Below are positions 12,126-22,850 of a stretch of 64,000 bases of DNA, in pieces (positions within the stretch are counted from its first letter, which is position 1; each line of letters opens with the position of its first letter). Made by a program: the position numbers and the translations under genes. The notes under the pieces were generated by a model that ran no database searches, was not told the origin of the DNA, and saw only the letters and a program-made list of their open reading frames with translations. Origin of the DNA: Alisma plantago-aquatica (Eukaryota > Streptophyta > Magnoliopsida > Alismatales > Alismataceae); the NCBI GenBank assembly GCA_963693085.1, contig OY856410.1, forward strand, positions 888,473,835 to 888,537,834, given 5' to 3'.

Positions 12126-13511
12126 CTAATTGTGAATAATACACTTAATATGGTAATTAGGGTTTTCTAATGGATAAAGGTGGAATTAATGATAAAGAGT
12201 TCATATGTGAATTAGACCATAATGAAATATGAGTTGTTAATCCGGAAGGAACCAAAGATGATAATTGGGCCTAAAGATCGTATCATGAATTAAAAGGATA
12301 AAAATGGTAGTTTTAATGTAAAAGGGGCATAATAAACTTATTTGACTTTTAATTGTGCCTTTAATCCGAAATTAGGGTTATATGTTGTTAAAAGGTAACC
12401 TTAATATCTTTCATGAGGAGTAGATGAGATAATTAGGGTTTGTGAGTAATTGTATAAAATTAGGGTTAAAATAGTAAAAATGAAGTAAAACCCTAATTGC
12501 AATGGAAACCCTAAAAGTGGACTAGAAACCCTAGGAAGCGAGCTAGGTTTAATAGACCTTGATGGCCTGATCAATGATAGGAAAATTGGACGCATGTTTC
12601 AGGATCATCTTGTGTGCTTGCTTGTTTACTAGATTTCTTGCTTAGTTGGATTATTTCTGCACTCAAGTCATCCTTACAGGTATGTGGTTATGGTTAATCA
12701 CATTAGTTTCCCAAAGGTTTCCCGGATGATTAATCGCATTGAATGCAACCTATCAGTTTGGATGTTCATACTTGAAAATCATAAAGTCACTATGATTATC
12801 ACAATTATAATATAAGTGTGTATTCTCACACCTACAAGCCACCCTGATGGAAGATGCCAAAAGGTCAAGCCCAGGAGGGAAGACCCATGGGCACCATGAG
12901 TGATGTCCCCAAACACCAAGCTTGGGATTGAGAAGGTGGTCTTTATTGCATGACTCACAGGCACCATGAGAGGTGACCCCAGGCACCAAGCTCGGGATTA
13001 AGAAGGTGGCCTTAAGTCATTGGCAAAAGAGAAACCCTAAGGAGGGTATGCCAGGGTTTGGGCAAAAGCGGTGGAGAATGTCACACTGAAAGCATAATTT
13101 GGCTTGTCAATTAACTTGATTGTGATATTTAGATTGTTAGCCATATTTGTGAAATTTTAGTTGTCCCCACATACTGACATATTCATTTATGCTGACCGAC
13201 GTTTTGTTTGTCAGCATTTTAGGTACAAGTTTGAAAAGGAAAAACATTAAAGTGGCATATGTGGAATTAAATAATAATTAGAGTACAAAGGAGGATTAGT
13301 TAGATAGACTCCATATGTGGATAGAAGTAGATATCCAATTTTTTGAAAAAGGTATGCAAAGTTTTATTTTATACTAGCTTTCAGTATAGTTTGGTAGAAT
13401 TTATTATTATTACCGATTATTTGTCAAACCTTTGATCTTGTTATTTGGGATAATTACTCTGACCTTCGGGTCTCCCTTAATTGGGGGTTACCGGGAGGCG
13501 GGGTCATTACA
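12126..13511 (-). repeat. Remnant of an older LTR, minus orientation
   Basis: On the minus strand the segment begins TGTAATGACCCCGCCTCCCG (from 13511), a typical start for plant Ty3/gypsy LTRs, and runs left to the broken Tekay LTR. No coding capacity is visible. The Tekay element probably landed in it. The family and full extent are unknown. Confidence 0.45.
12890..13028. repeat. 70-bp tandem duplication
   Basis: Two diverged copies start with GGCACCATGAG at 12890 and 12960 and share a CACCAAGCT..GGGATT..GAAGGTGG core. Confidence 0.8.
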
Positions 13512-14750
13512 GTTCTTAATTTTGTATATTGTTGAGTATATATGGGTGAAGGGAGTGCATATCTCTATCATCCTAATTCCAAGGTTGTATAAGTACAGTC
13601 GAGGTCATAGCTCTGGTTATGTGTGATATGTGATGTGTGGCAAGTGATACGTGAAAAGTAATATATTGTCTGTGATTGACAAGGGTTTGATACCACGATG
13701 ATAGGTGCCTTGTCCTGTGTACCTAGGATGGACCTAGTTTGTTGTGGACTTGCCATTGAGCTCTCCACTAGTAGTTTGGTCTTTGTGCCACTAATTTTTT
13801 TAGTCTCACTCTAACTGAGGTGTGAGAGATCTTTTTGAGTCTAGAAATCATAACATCTTATATGAGGCTGATTGCAACTTCACAGTGGTCAGCTAGTAGT
13901 TCGAGTGGTGTACCTCAAACTTCCCAGGATAATAAAAATGTGTAACTTAACTCTGTAGTAGATCTTTTTAGGTTTAATTGATGAATCACATGGATGCACA
14001 ATTCTATTCCTTTCCTCATTGCAAGTAATTTTATATTTCCTATTTTGTAAAAGTAAGCATATGGCTTAGGTACATACATGGTATAGCCTTTTGTGCTTAC
14101 TAATTTTATAGCCATGTGAAGAAATTTCATATTTTTCTCAGTATCTATCTAGTTATGAGAATCAATACTTGCCGCATATATATATCATAATTATATTTAA
14201 CTATTGATTAAGATACCTCTAAATAAGTTGATCATGATATACTTGTAAGCAATAAGATGTTAGATTTGTTATATCATATCATTGGACTGAGGGTCTTACC
14301 CATGGTTCTCCACATCATTTTAGGTGTACTAGAGTTATAGAAAGGAAGTGTTGATCAAGATGTAACAAGAAAGAACATAGTTAAGTCTATAGTGTCCCTA
14401 TACTCTCACTTTCCTAAGTGATGGGTGGGTAGTTGATGATCTATGTTGTTAGGTTGCTTTACTTGATTTCTTCTTACAAGTACGAGTTGTAAGTTGATCT
14501 ATCACTTTTATGATGTTGTAGTTGCATGGATATATCTCATGTTGTATGCTTACTTTGAAAAATGTAAAAAAGGGACTTCCGTTTGTGTTCTTACCATCTA
14601 CTCCCTTAGAATGTCTCTAACACGATGAAACATATAAACATAAGATGTCATTTGAAGTTTTGCAATGGATGTTTATAAATGTATCTTTATGTGCATCACC
14701 TTATTAATTTTTTTTTTATCTCAATTTTTGAAGGATATTATAATTAAGTT
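13512..14750. other. Gene-free AT-rich sequence
   Basis: No open frame with recognisable content, no repeat pair and no RNA gene was seen. Confidence 0.5.
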
Positions 14751-17700
14751 GGGTTTTGGCTAAGTATTAAGGCTTGATCATCAGGATGAGTCCTTACAGA
14801 CGGGGTTGGCTTCTATGCAGATCAAATATGTGATGCCTAATGCCACAAAAATGAGTTTACTCAAAACATTACACACGATCAATTACTAATTAAACATGTA
14901 CTAGAAATTAGGATAAATTAAAATCGATTTCAACATTACTCATCATGCGCACAAACATTATATATGGATCCATCAACCTGTATCATATCACATACCATAA
15001 TAGGTACTTACGTAACTATTCAGTGGCCTCAACCACAACCTGTGTACAAAAGATAGATGTTCCACTTATACAAACATAAGCATGCTGCCAAAAGCACATA
15101 TCTATATACATCATCTACAAAACACATCCCTTTCTAGACCTAAGAGTACATGGACAACTCTAGGACTCTACAACTAACAACGATAAGCAGCTATCCAACC
15201 TTCTGCATCTATTGTTCTCCATGTTGTTCTTCCTTAACACTACAATCCTGACCACGCCACTGACGGCCACCTAAAAAGAAGTGGCAACCCACAAGGTGAG
15301 ACCCATATCCCATCGAGAGATATAACTCTCAACCAACAACTATTGTTTTCAACAAGTATAAATTATTAAACAGGATGAGCAAATTTAGCTAAATAAGCAA
15401 GGTAAACAAATTAAGCAGTTACAACATATTGAACTTATTCCAATAGGTAAGGTTGATTATATAACTAATCAGATAGGCATAGAAACATGTATGACTAGAA
15501 GGAATATGAAGAACATGTAAGAATATCACCTGCTAAATAGTTAATTTCTCTTACCACATCTTATAACAACAAGTAGTATAAGAAACAAGGGAAGAGTGAA
15601 CATCCAATTTGAAACATTTTTAACCCTAAACAGATATACCACATGGTTGTATTACGTCTTTTATTGATTCCTTGAGGAATTGAGGTCTACCACTCAATTT
15701 TAATTGACCACTGCTAAGTCGAAATCAATGACATACAAAATCTATATGAGAGCTAAAATCCTAAGATCTCATCCTCCCTCGGTCAGTACAAGTCTGCCAC
15801 AACAACACATAAGGTCAAGTTGCAAACAACCTAGTCCTTCCTTGGTATATAGGTCACAACACTAGTAAACATCTAAGTCCGTCCTTAAAAGGACATAGTA
15901 CTAGTGAAACCATGGTATACAACCCAAACATCTGAGGTACAACTATAGTTGTCCTCAATCACATCACATATAAAAAATCATCATCATATGAGATACGACC
16001 TCGACCGTTCTCCTTCCAAGGTATGACCGCAACCATCCTTGTGAAAATGCATATAGTCAACAATATATGACTTCAAGCTTCCACTAAGAGAGAACTCATT
16101 TCACCATCCAACACATCCTCACATTGGAATGGATCTATGGCACATGGAAACTACATGATTAGGGTTTCACTTGATTAGTTAAGTTCATTCAAGATTAATG
16201 TTGCATCAATCAAGTAGCGTACAAACCCTAAAAGAATTCTACGAAGCATAGGTGGAGCACAACTTTAGAAGATACAAAACGTATGAGACATAAGGCTTAT
16301 CACATCATCACATGATACTATTTTGCTAACATATATGAGACGATCATCATCATCATCATATCACTATGGGATACCAATCCCTTGTCACATCATAAAGAGG
16401 ATATCACCTCAATTAGGGTACAAGAGCATACTCAAGGTCATAGAGCAATCACATCATTTCCTACAAGTGCATTATTATATTTCCATGCCTCGTCAAGGCT
16501 CATCATCATACATGTGATACACGAGTCATACAATAATCATTCATTAGCTATAATGTTTATCTAACAACAAATTAGGGTTACAACATTAGGAGAGAGAAAA
16601 CATCACAACATTATGCTAGTTACTTAAGATCTAAGCAATCATCATCATGTACTCAAATTAGGGTTGAGTTCAACAAGGAAACTAAATTAGGGTTTCAAAT
16701 CATCAATTGAATATAACCCCTAATTACCATCATATCCAACAATCTTGGAAGCGATTAGGCCAAATACCATCATCATAAAGTCAAAAAATCATGAAGACCG
16801 TATAGACCAGAAAACATCCTCGACCACTTAGGATTAGTGGTGTCATCAAGCACTGAAAAACCTAGTCACACCACCTTGGAGACCGAAGATATGAAACACC
16901 TCAATAACCACTTAGGTCAAGCACATTGGCAGCCAATTAAACTAGGTGCATCACCTTCATTGACTCTTGAAAGTTAGTCACATTGGTGACCGCTGAAGAT
17001 AGCAACATTGGCGATCAAAGAAGATTAGGGTTCAACCCTCTATCGATTGTTAAGAATCAAGGCATCAACGACCATTATGGTCCGAAGTTCAATGATGACA
17101 TAGGTGAAAGCTTAGCGACCAAGAAGATGGAAAACTCATCGATCGTTAAGAAGGAAATTCTTGGTGACAAAATCATGTAGTCAATCTTCGTGACCACTAA
17201 ACATCAACATTGTTGGTGACCACATGAATAAGAGAGAGAAAACCTTAGCGGCCAAAACCTCATTGACTTTAAAGGTACAACAAGTTGATCATCACCATGA
17301 AACCAAAGACCACCAAGGTGTAAAACACAAGAAGAACGTCAACTCCAAAACCCTAAATAACAACCATCATGAGAGAGAACAAAACCATAAGTTGAGAGAG
17401 AGAAAAAAATTCTTCTCTAAAAACATGTATGCATCAAAACCTCCATCACCAAAAGAAGAAATTGTGCAAAAAATCAGGGTTCATCCAAGAAGAGATATCT
17501 ACTCAAGATCATCATGTAAACACAAACCCTAGATCAAAGATATTTCTTCCACTAGGAACCAATATTTTAGGGTAGATTATTTACATGCAAGATAGATGTA
17601 ATAAATAACAATGGAGAAAGTTATATAACTCACCTTAGAGTGAAGGAAGAAACTCCAACAGTAAGAAACCTCAAAAGAAAGGGAGAGAAAACCCTAGATT

Positions 17701-18310
17701 GATCACCACTCTCGGCCAAGCTAACTCCGCCATCAAAAGAAGCAAACCCTAGGTCAAAGGATCAAGGAAAGGGATGATCTTCAATCTCTAACTCAAGCAC
17801 TACCATGGAGAACCATGGATTCAACCAAGAAGAGAAGAAAGGTTTGTTAGCAAGGAAACGAAGGTCACGGGGAAGATCACTTACCTATACCAAGAAGGAA
17901 AACAAAGAGTGCACCAAATGATCACAAGGAGAGTAGCTCCAAGTCCTAACTCAACATGGACGAGGGATCAACCAATTTCACCAAGCTTGAGCTTCTTCTT
18001 CCCCACCAAGCATAAGGGGACGATATCCAAGGAAAATAAGAGAGAAGGGGGTGCAAAGGGTTTCATTGCATGCAAGGATAGAGGTTTATATAGCATGGGG
18101 TTTGAGAGAGAGAAGGTTATGTGCCATACTAACACATGCCATGTGTCCACCATATCTCATCCATGCAAGCACCATACTTACACATGCAATTAGGGAGATA
18201 AAAAAAGAAAAGAAAGGAACCACTTGGTCCAGGAAGATCCATAAAAAATTAAGATTCTCAGGAACCCTCTTGGACAAAAAAACTCAAGTGATCGTCTAAG
18301 ATAAAAAAGA
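14751..18310 (-). repeat. Probable left part of an older minus-strand LTR or retroelement, interrupted by the array
   Basis: AT-rich, no genes. Repeated GACCACTNAGG/GGTGACC-like phrases (16800-17230), many ATCATC and AGAGAGAAA runs and telomere-box-like AAACCCTA/TTAGGGTT motifs are typical of plant LTR U3/R regions. A minus-strand TATA motif is at 18083-18094. The matching right part (35009-35536) ends in a canonical LTR edge. The left edge of this element could not be placed. Open frames here (16983-17180, 17224-17532, 17909-18193) are rich in simple-sequence residues and resemble no family I know. Confidence 0.4.
18083..18094 (-). promoter_or_regulatory. Candidate LTR TATA box, minus strand
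   Basis: The minus strand reads GCTATATAAACC. With the array excised this lies about 760 bp from the presumed LTR start at 35536, a plausible distance for an LTR promoter. Motif evidence only. Confidence 0.4.
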
Positions 18311-18315
18311 TAAAC
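18311..18315. other. Target site duplication TAAAC (left)
   Basis: TAAAC directly precedes the first LTR and recurs directly after the third LTR at 35004-35008. A 5-bp duplication is the standard Ty3/gypsy integration mark. Confidence 0.9.
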
Positions 18316-18736
18316 TGTCACACCCCGATCTCACACTAACCACTAATCACAAGATTTGGGCACGACGGAGGGATTATCACATAAACAAATCACTAAGAAC
18401 TTTTTTTTAAAACCTCGTAATGATATGCGGATTATTGCTGTAAACTAAAACATAATAAACTATTGCGGAAGCATTTCAATTAAACTGGCTAGAGAACATA
18501 AACAGAGTTTACAACATGTAACATTGTTTAACAGAAAGTAAAATATAACAGTTAATTTACATCTTTTACACATTCGCCATACATACTCTCTCTCACCCAC
18601 ACCATGTCCCAAGGACCGAGGGGAAAGGATTAAGAGACCACTATCTAACTAACTACATATACCTTCTACTAACTAGGGTGGTAAGATTCCTTCAGATTCC
18701 TGGAACTGTCGTTGACCTGAAAATGTTTGAGTAGAG

Positions 18737-18754
18737 GAGTGAGCCTACTCGCTC
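18737..18754. other. Conserved LTR hairpin motif
   Basis: GAGTGAGCCTACTCGCTC can fold with 7-bp arms including one G-U pair (loop CCTA). It occurs in all three LTRs of the array, and its core is kept in the otherwise diverged LTRs starting at 52968 and 59919 (53417 onward; the second copy carries one change). Function unknown. Confidence 0.6.
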
Positions 18755-19199
18755 AGTGAATAGTTTTTCATTTAACTATCACTAAACAACTCGTCAAGTT
18801 TATTATTCCAATTAATACAAAAAAATACTACACTGAGTAGTTCTAAAACAATATAATTGAAATAACAAAGAATGTAAATATTGCATCCAAAGAATAACTA
18901 CTAGAAGACTATGCTCTAGTCTTCCTTAACTCTTTCATTTATAAGGAACTCTGTGAACCTATATGATCATATTTTAGCTTATGCCCTGATCTATGCAGTG
19001 TACTCTGCATAGAGACTCGCAGTGCACTACGGCCACACCGTAAAAGACTTAGCGACACACCCGGGAAATGCTAAGTCTGACTGCCAGCCCTGTTCTGCTA
19101 CAGGACCACAGGCTCTCCGGCCTCAATGCACTAACTCTGAGTGCTCTAGACTCCTCCTCTAACCTGAGTACACAGGCAGAGAGTCTCACTGGGTTACCA

Positions 19200-19319
19200 C
19201 CGTGACTCCGCACGGATTAATGTTGAATAACCCCTATTTTCTCCAGTGCCACCGTGACTCCGCACGGATTATTGTTGGACACTGCCTCTCTGTCCTCGTG
19301 CCACCGTGACTCCGCACGG
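19200..19319. repeat. Three spaced mini-hairpins in LTR1
   Basis: CCGTGACTCCGCACGG occurs at 19200, 19252 and 19304 (52-bp spacing). Each has 5-bp inverted arms, and they are followed by related ATT(A)TTGTTG sequence. The block is repeated in LTR2 (about 26018-26138) and decayed in LTR3. Confidence 0.85.
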
Positions 19320-21306
19320 TTATTGTTGCAACACGAGTTTCACCCCTAAGAAGCAGACCTCCCAAAGGGGTTATACGGTGTTCAGGGCACCTAAGTCTAA
19401 CATTAACATTATAGATACATTTTAAACAGAAATCATAACTCATTTTACATTTCTCACAAGGCTCACACGGCCTGCCATATCATATCATATAAAACATCAT
19501 AGCTCAGGTATTCAAACATATATCATGTCTGCCCAACAAGTATTCTCATTCTAACATTTCATCCATATCTGCATGATCTCAATAACATCCCTTTCTAGGG
19601 CATGTCATATCTTATCACCTGCAATTCACGAGATATGTATTGTGAAAATAGGAAACCCTGTAGTATATATATACCAACTCAAAGAGAATAAGCATGTAAA
19701 GTTAAATGCACAAGAAACATACAATTCAACAGTTAAGCATCACCAAATCTCATATTGAGAATTTTGATATCAAAATACTTGATTCATTGTACACCCTATC
19801 CTTAGGGTTTCAGTTACCTCATTCACTTATCACATGGCAACACCCTATCCTTATATCATGCATGCATGCAGATTTAAAATTCATAAATATCCCAAATTCA
19901 AGTCAATTTGACACGTGCATATTGAATTCATTCAATTGAACATCTTAGTGCACTGCTAAGAGTAATTTACTTCACATATAAAAAAATCATCTGTAGTATT
20001 TCTATTCTAGTAATTGTATTAAGCACTTTTGGTTTCCATTGCACCAATAAAATCATTGAAGTGTTCTACACTAATCACAAGCTGTTCTAGATCATGTATA
20101 ATCATACATAAGCAATTTATAAAATAAAATTCAAGTTTCATCAAATACTGATAAAACACCTGATAACCACTGATATCAGTGCAAAAATGCACAGTTTACC
20201 GAAAAATTCCAACGAAGGAGTTAAATGATGATAACTAAATGAACTCCTACTCACAGTGATTTGGTCTATCCGGATTCATCTGGGGATGTGTCCAGGGCCT
20301 GTTTCGGGGCATTCGTTGGGTCTTCTTCAACCTTTGGTATTTCCTGTTTACGGTCATGTTGCATCAATTGCTTTATGAACACAACAGGTTGGCGGAGAAT
20401 TCAATTAAGATGCTCAACGCGGCTGGGAGCTTTGGAACTCACCTGGATCTCAGATTCGGACCTAAAGAGCACCATTTGAGCTGCTAGCTGCGCCCAAAGC
20501 GCCTAGATGCTGCCCCGCGCAGCTGCTGTGCGGCGCTACTGTTGGGGCGCCACCCTATAGGTGGGTGCCACTAGGGCGAAATAGAGGAAGGTTGAAGAAG
20601 AAGAGGAGTTAGGCGCCACTTAATCAGAGCCACGGAGGCCCAAAGCCGTCGCCTAGCTCATCCTGCTGCTAGCTGGTCAAATGCTGCTCTTTGCAGCTTC
20701 TGCTGCAGGCTGGCCGCCAAGCTTGGGGCGCCGTCCTAGGGTGCCAGCAAGGTGAAGAAGAGTGGGAGGGAGTGGGGAAGAAGAAGAAGAAGAGTGGGCG
20801 GAGCTCGATCCAAGTTGTGATTTCCCTGGATCGCCAACAACCCCCCCGCTACCCTCTCTCTCGAGCACCGCTTTCAAGCAGTTGCTTCTGTCGATCACGT
20901 GAAAATGAAGAGATAAGGAAGAGAACGGAAATGAAAGAAAAGAAATAGCCACAAATTTGGGAAAATTGCAGATTGGGTCCATGGAAAAGTAAAAATGTGA
21001 TAACTTTTTACCCGCTTGTCCAATTTGAATGATTTCTCTTGTGAAACTTCAAGAATGAGGCCCACTACAAAACCCAAGGCATGAAAGCATGCTAATTATT
21101 ATGTTTTATTGGTTCAAAGTCTCAATTGCATACAAAAATTACTTTACTCAACTTAATCATCTTAATTATGCACTAATTGATCTTATGTGCTTGATTCAAC
21201 TAAATCAAGTTAATGATTCACTAACTACCTCATGAGCACATAAATTAACTCAAATAACTTTAATTAGGCTCAAATTATAAAGCTTACCAATAAAATTTGG
21301 AACAGG

Positions 21307-22850
21307 TCATAACAATCTCCCTCCCTTATAAGAATTTTGTCCCCAAATTCCTAAAAGAAAAGGAAACTTGTTATGCATATCTGACTCAAGCTCCCACGTG
21401 GATTCCTCTAGGTTATGATTCCTCCATATAACTTTCACTAATGGTATCTCGTGATTCTTAAGTTTCTTGATCCTTCGATCAACTATCTGAACTGGTCCCT
21501 CAACATAGGACACATCTGATCTGAGCTGTGCAGGTTCTGGGTCAACTATCTTTTCTGTACTAGGACAGCATTTCTTCAACATGGATACATGGAACACATC
21601 ATGCAGATTAGACAATTCAGATGGAAATTCTAACCTATAGGCTACAGGTCCAATCTTCTCAATGATAGGATACGGGCCCATAAACCTAGGAGTCAGTTTG
21701 CCTCTTTTACCAAACCTCAACACTCCTTTCCACGGTGAAACCTTCAGGTACACTTTATCACCAACGTCAAACTCTAAGAGGTTAACGCCTCTTCTCAGCA
21801 TAACTCTTATGCCTATCCTGAACAACTATCAACTGCTCTCAGCATGTCCTTAAGAGTCTGAATGGTCCTCTCTGACTGACCATCCGTCTGTGGGTGAAAA
21901 GTTGTACTGAACCTCAACTTTGTGCCCAAAGCTCGATGCAACTGATTCCAAAACCTGGATGTGAACTTAGAATCCTTACCTGATATAATTGAAACCAGGA
22001 TACCATGTAACCTATCTATCTCATCCACATATATCTTAGCCAACTTTGGGACATCAAAGGTTGACTTAACAGGAAGAAAGTGAGCAGACTTAGTCAATCT
22101 ATCCACAATCACCCATATCGAGTCACAACCTCTAGGTGTCCTGGACAACCCTATCACAAATTCCATTATGATATGTTTCCACTTCCACTCTGGTATATGA
22201 AGAAATTGCAAAGTACATGTAGGTTTCTGGTGCTCAGCCTTAACTTGCTGTCACACACTGCACCTAACCACCTACTCAACTACATCCCTCTTCATACCAG
22301 GCCACCCATACAATTCCTTGAGATTCCTGCACATCTTAGTGTTGCCAGGATGCATAGCGTACATTGATGCATGTGCTTTCTTAAGAATATACTCTTTCAA
22401 ATCACTGTCTCGAGGTACACACAACCTGTCATGCTAATACAACACACCATCATCTGAAAACCTAAACTTTGGTTTCTTCCTCCTGTCATGTCATGCATGA
22501 TCTACTGTAAGTCACTGTCACCCTACTGAAGTTCCTTGATCTGATCGTAAAAAGTAGGCTTGACTTGCATCTGTGCAATCAAACCACTCTGCTCTGTCAC
22601 CCCTAAGTCTAAGTTCAACTTTCACATTTCTACTAGCATGTCTTTCTTGCAACATGCCATACAGAATGCATCAACTGTTGAACTTAACTTTATGCTCAAA
22701 GCATCTGCTACCACATTCGTATTTCCAGGGTGATAATCTATCGTCATATCATAAAGATAGTGACGTCGTGTCTTAAGAGGATGAACTACAATAGCTAACT
22801 TCAAATCATGTATCAGGTAATACTCCTCATTCTATGCTACTTCTTGTTAT
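21307..22850 (-). pseudogene. pol: pol remnant, unit 1: RNase H end, integrase, chromodomain
   Basis: Read leftward on the minus strand. A truncated RNase H tail (DYHPGNTNVVADALS near 22720) is followed by the integrase zinc-binding region (HPGNTKMCRNLKELYGWPGMK, about 22310-22360, with stops behind it). The integrase core (22211-21813) has Glu in IMEF where the first catalytic Asp should be and Gly in IISGKDSKFTS where the second should be; the third (SERT) is kept. About 90 residues are missing after MLRA. A separate frame (21825-21307) carries the C-terminal GDKVYLKVSPWKG..MGPYP block and a complete-looking chromodomain (EGPVQIVDRR..LVKVIWRN..ESTWELE). That frame ends inside the LTR. Gag, protease and reverse transcriptase are absent. 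The copy cannot integrate itself. Confidence 0.9.
21315..21327 (-). other. Polypurine tract, unit 1
   Basis: The minus strand reads AAGGGAGGGAGAT directly next to LTR1, so it defines the LTR edge at 21314. Confidence 0.85.

Larger units (their letters stand above)
18316..21314 (-). repeat. LTR1 of the array (2999 bp)
   Basis: On + it begins TGTCACACCCCGATC and ends GGTCATAACA, so it runs TGTTATGACC...GGTGTGACA on the minus strand. It carries three CCGTG..CACGG mini-hairpins (19200-19319), a GC-rich stretch (about 20480-20890) and the conserved hairpin at 18737-18754. It differs from LTR2 and LTR3 at many positions where those two agree. Open frames such as 20677-20982 recur in all three LTRs and are not genes. 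Confidence 0.95.

Noticed and set aside
17224..17532. 102-aa frame as a small protein gene
   Set aside because: Lys/His/Glu-rich translation of AAG/CAT-rich DNA in a probable LTR; no start context or homology recognised.
20677..20982. 101-aa minus-strand frame repeated three times in the array
   Set aside because: It is in the GC-rich part of the LTR, repeated because the LTR is, and low-complexity (Ser-rich).
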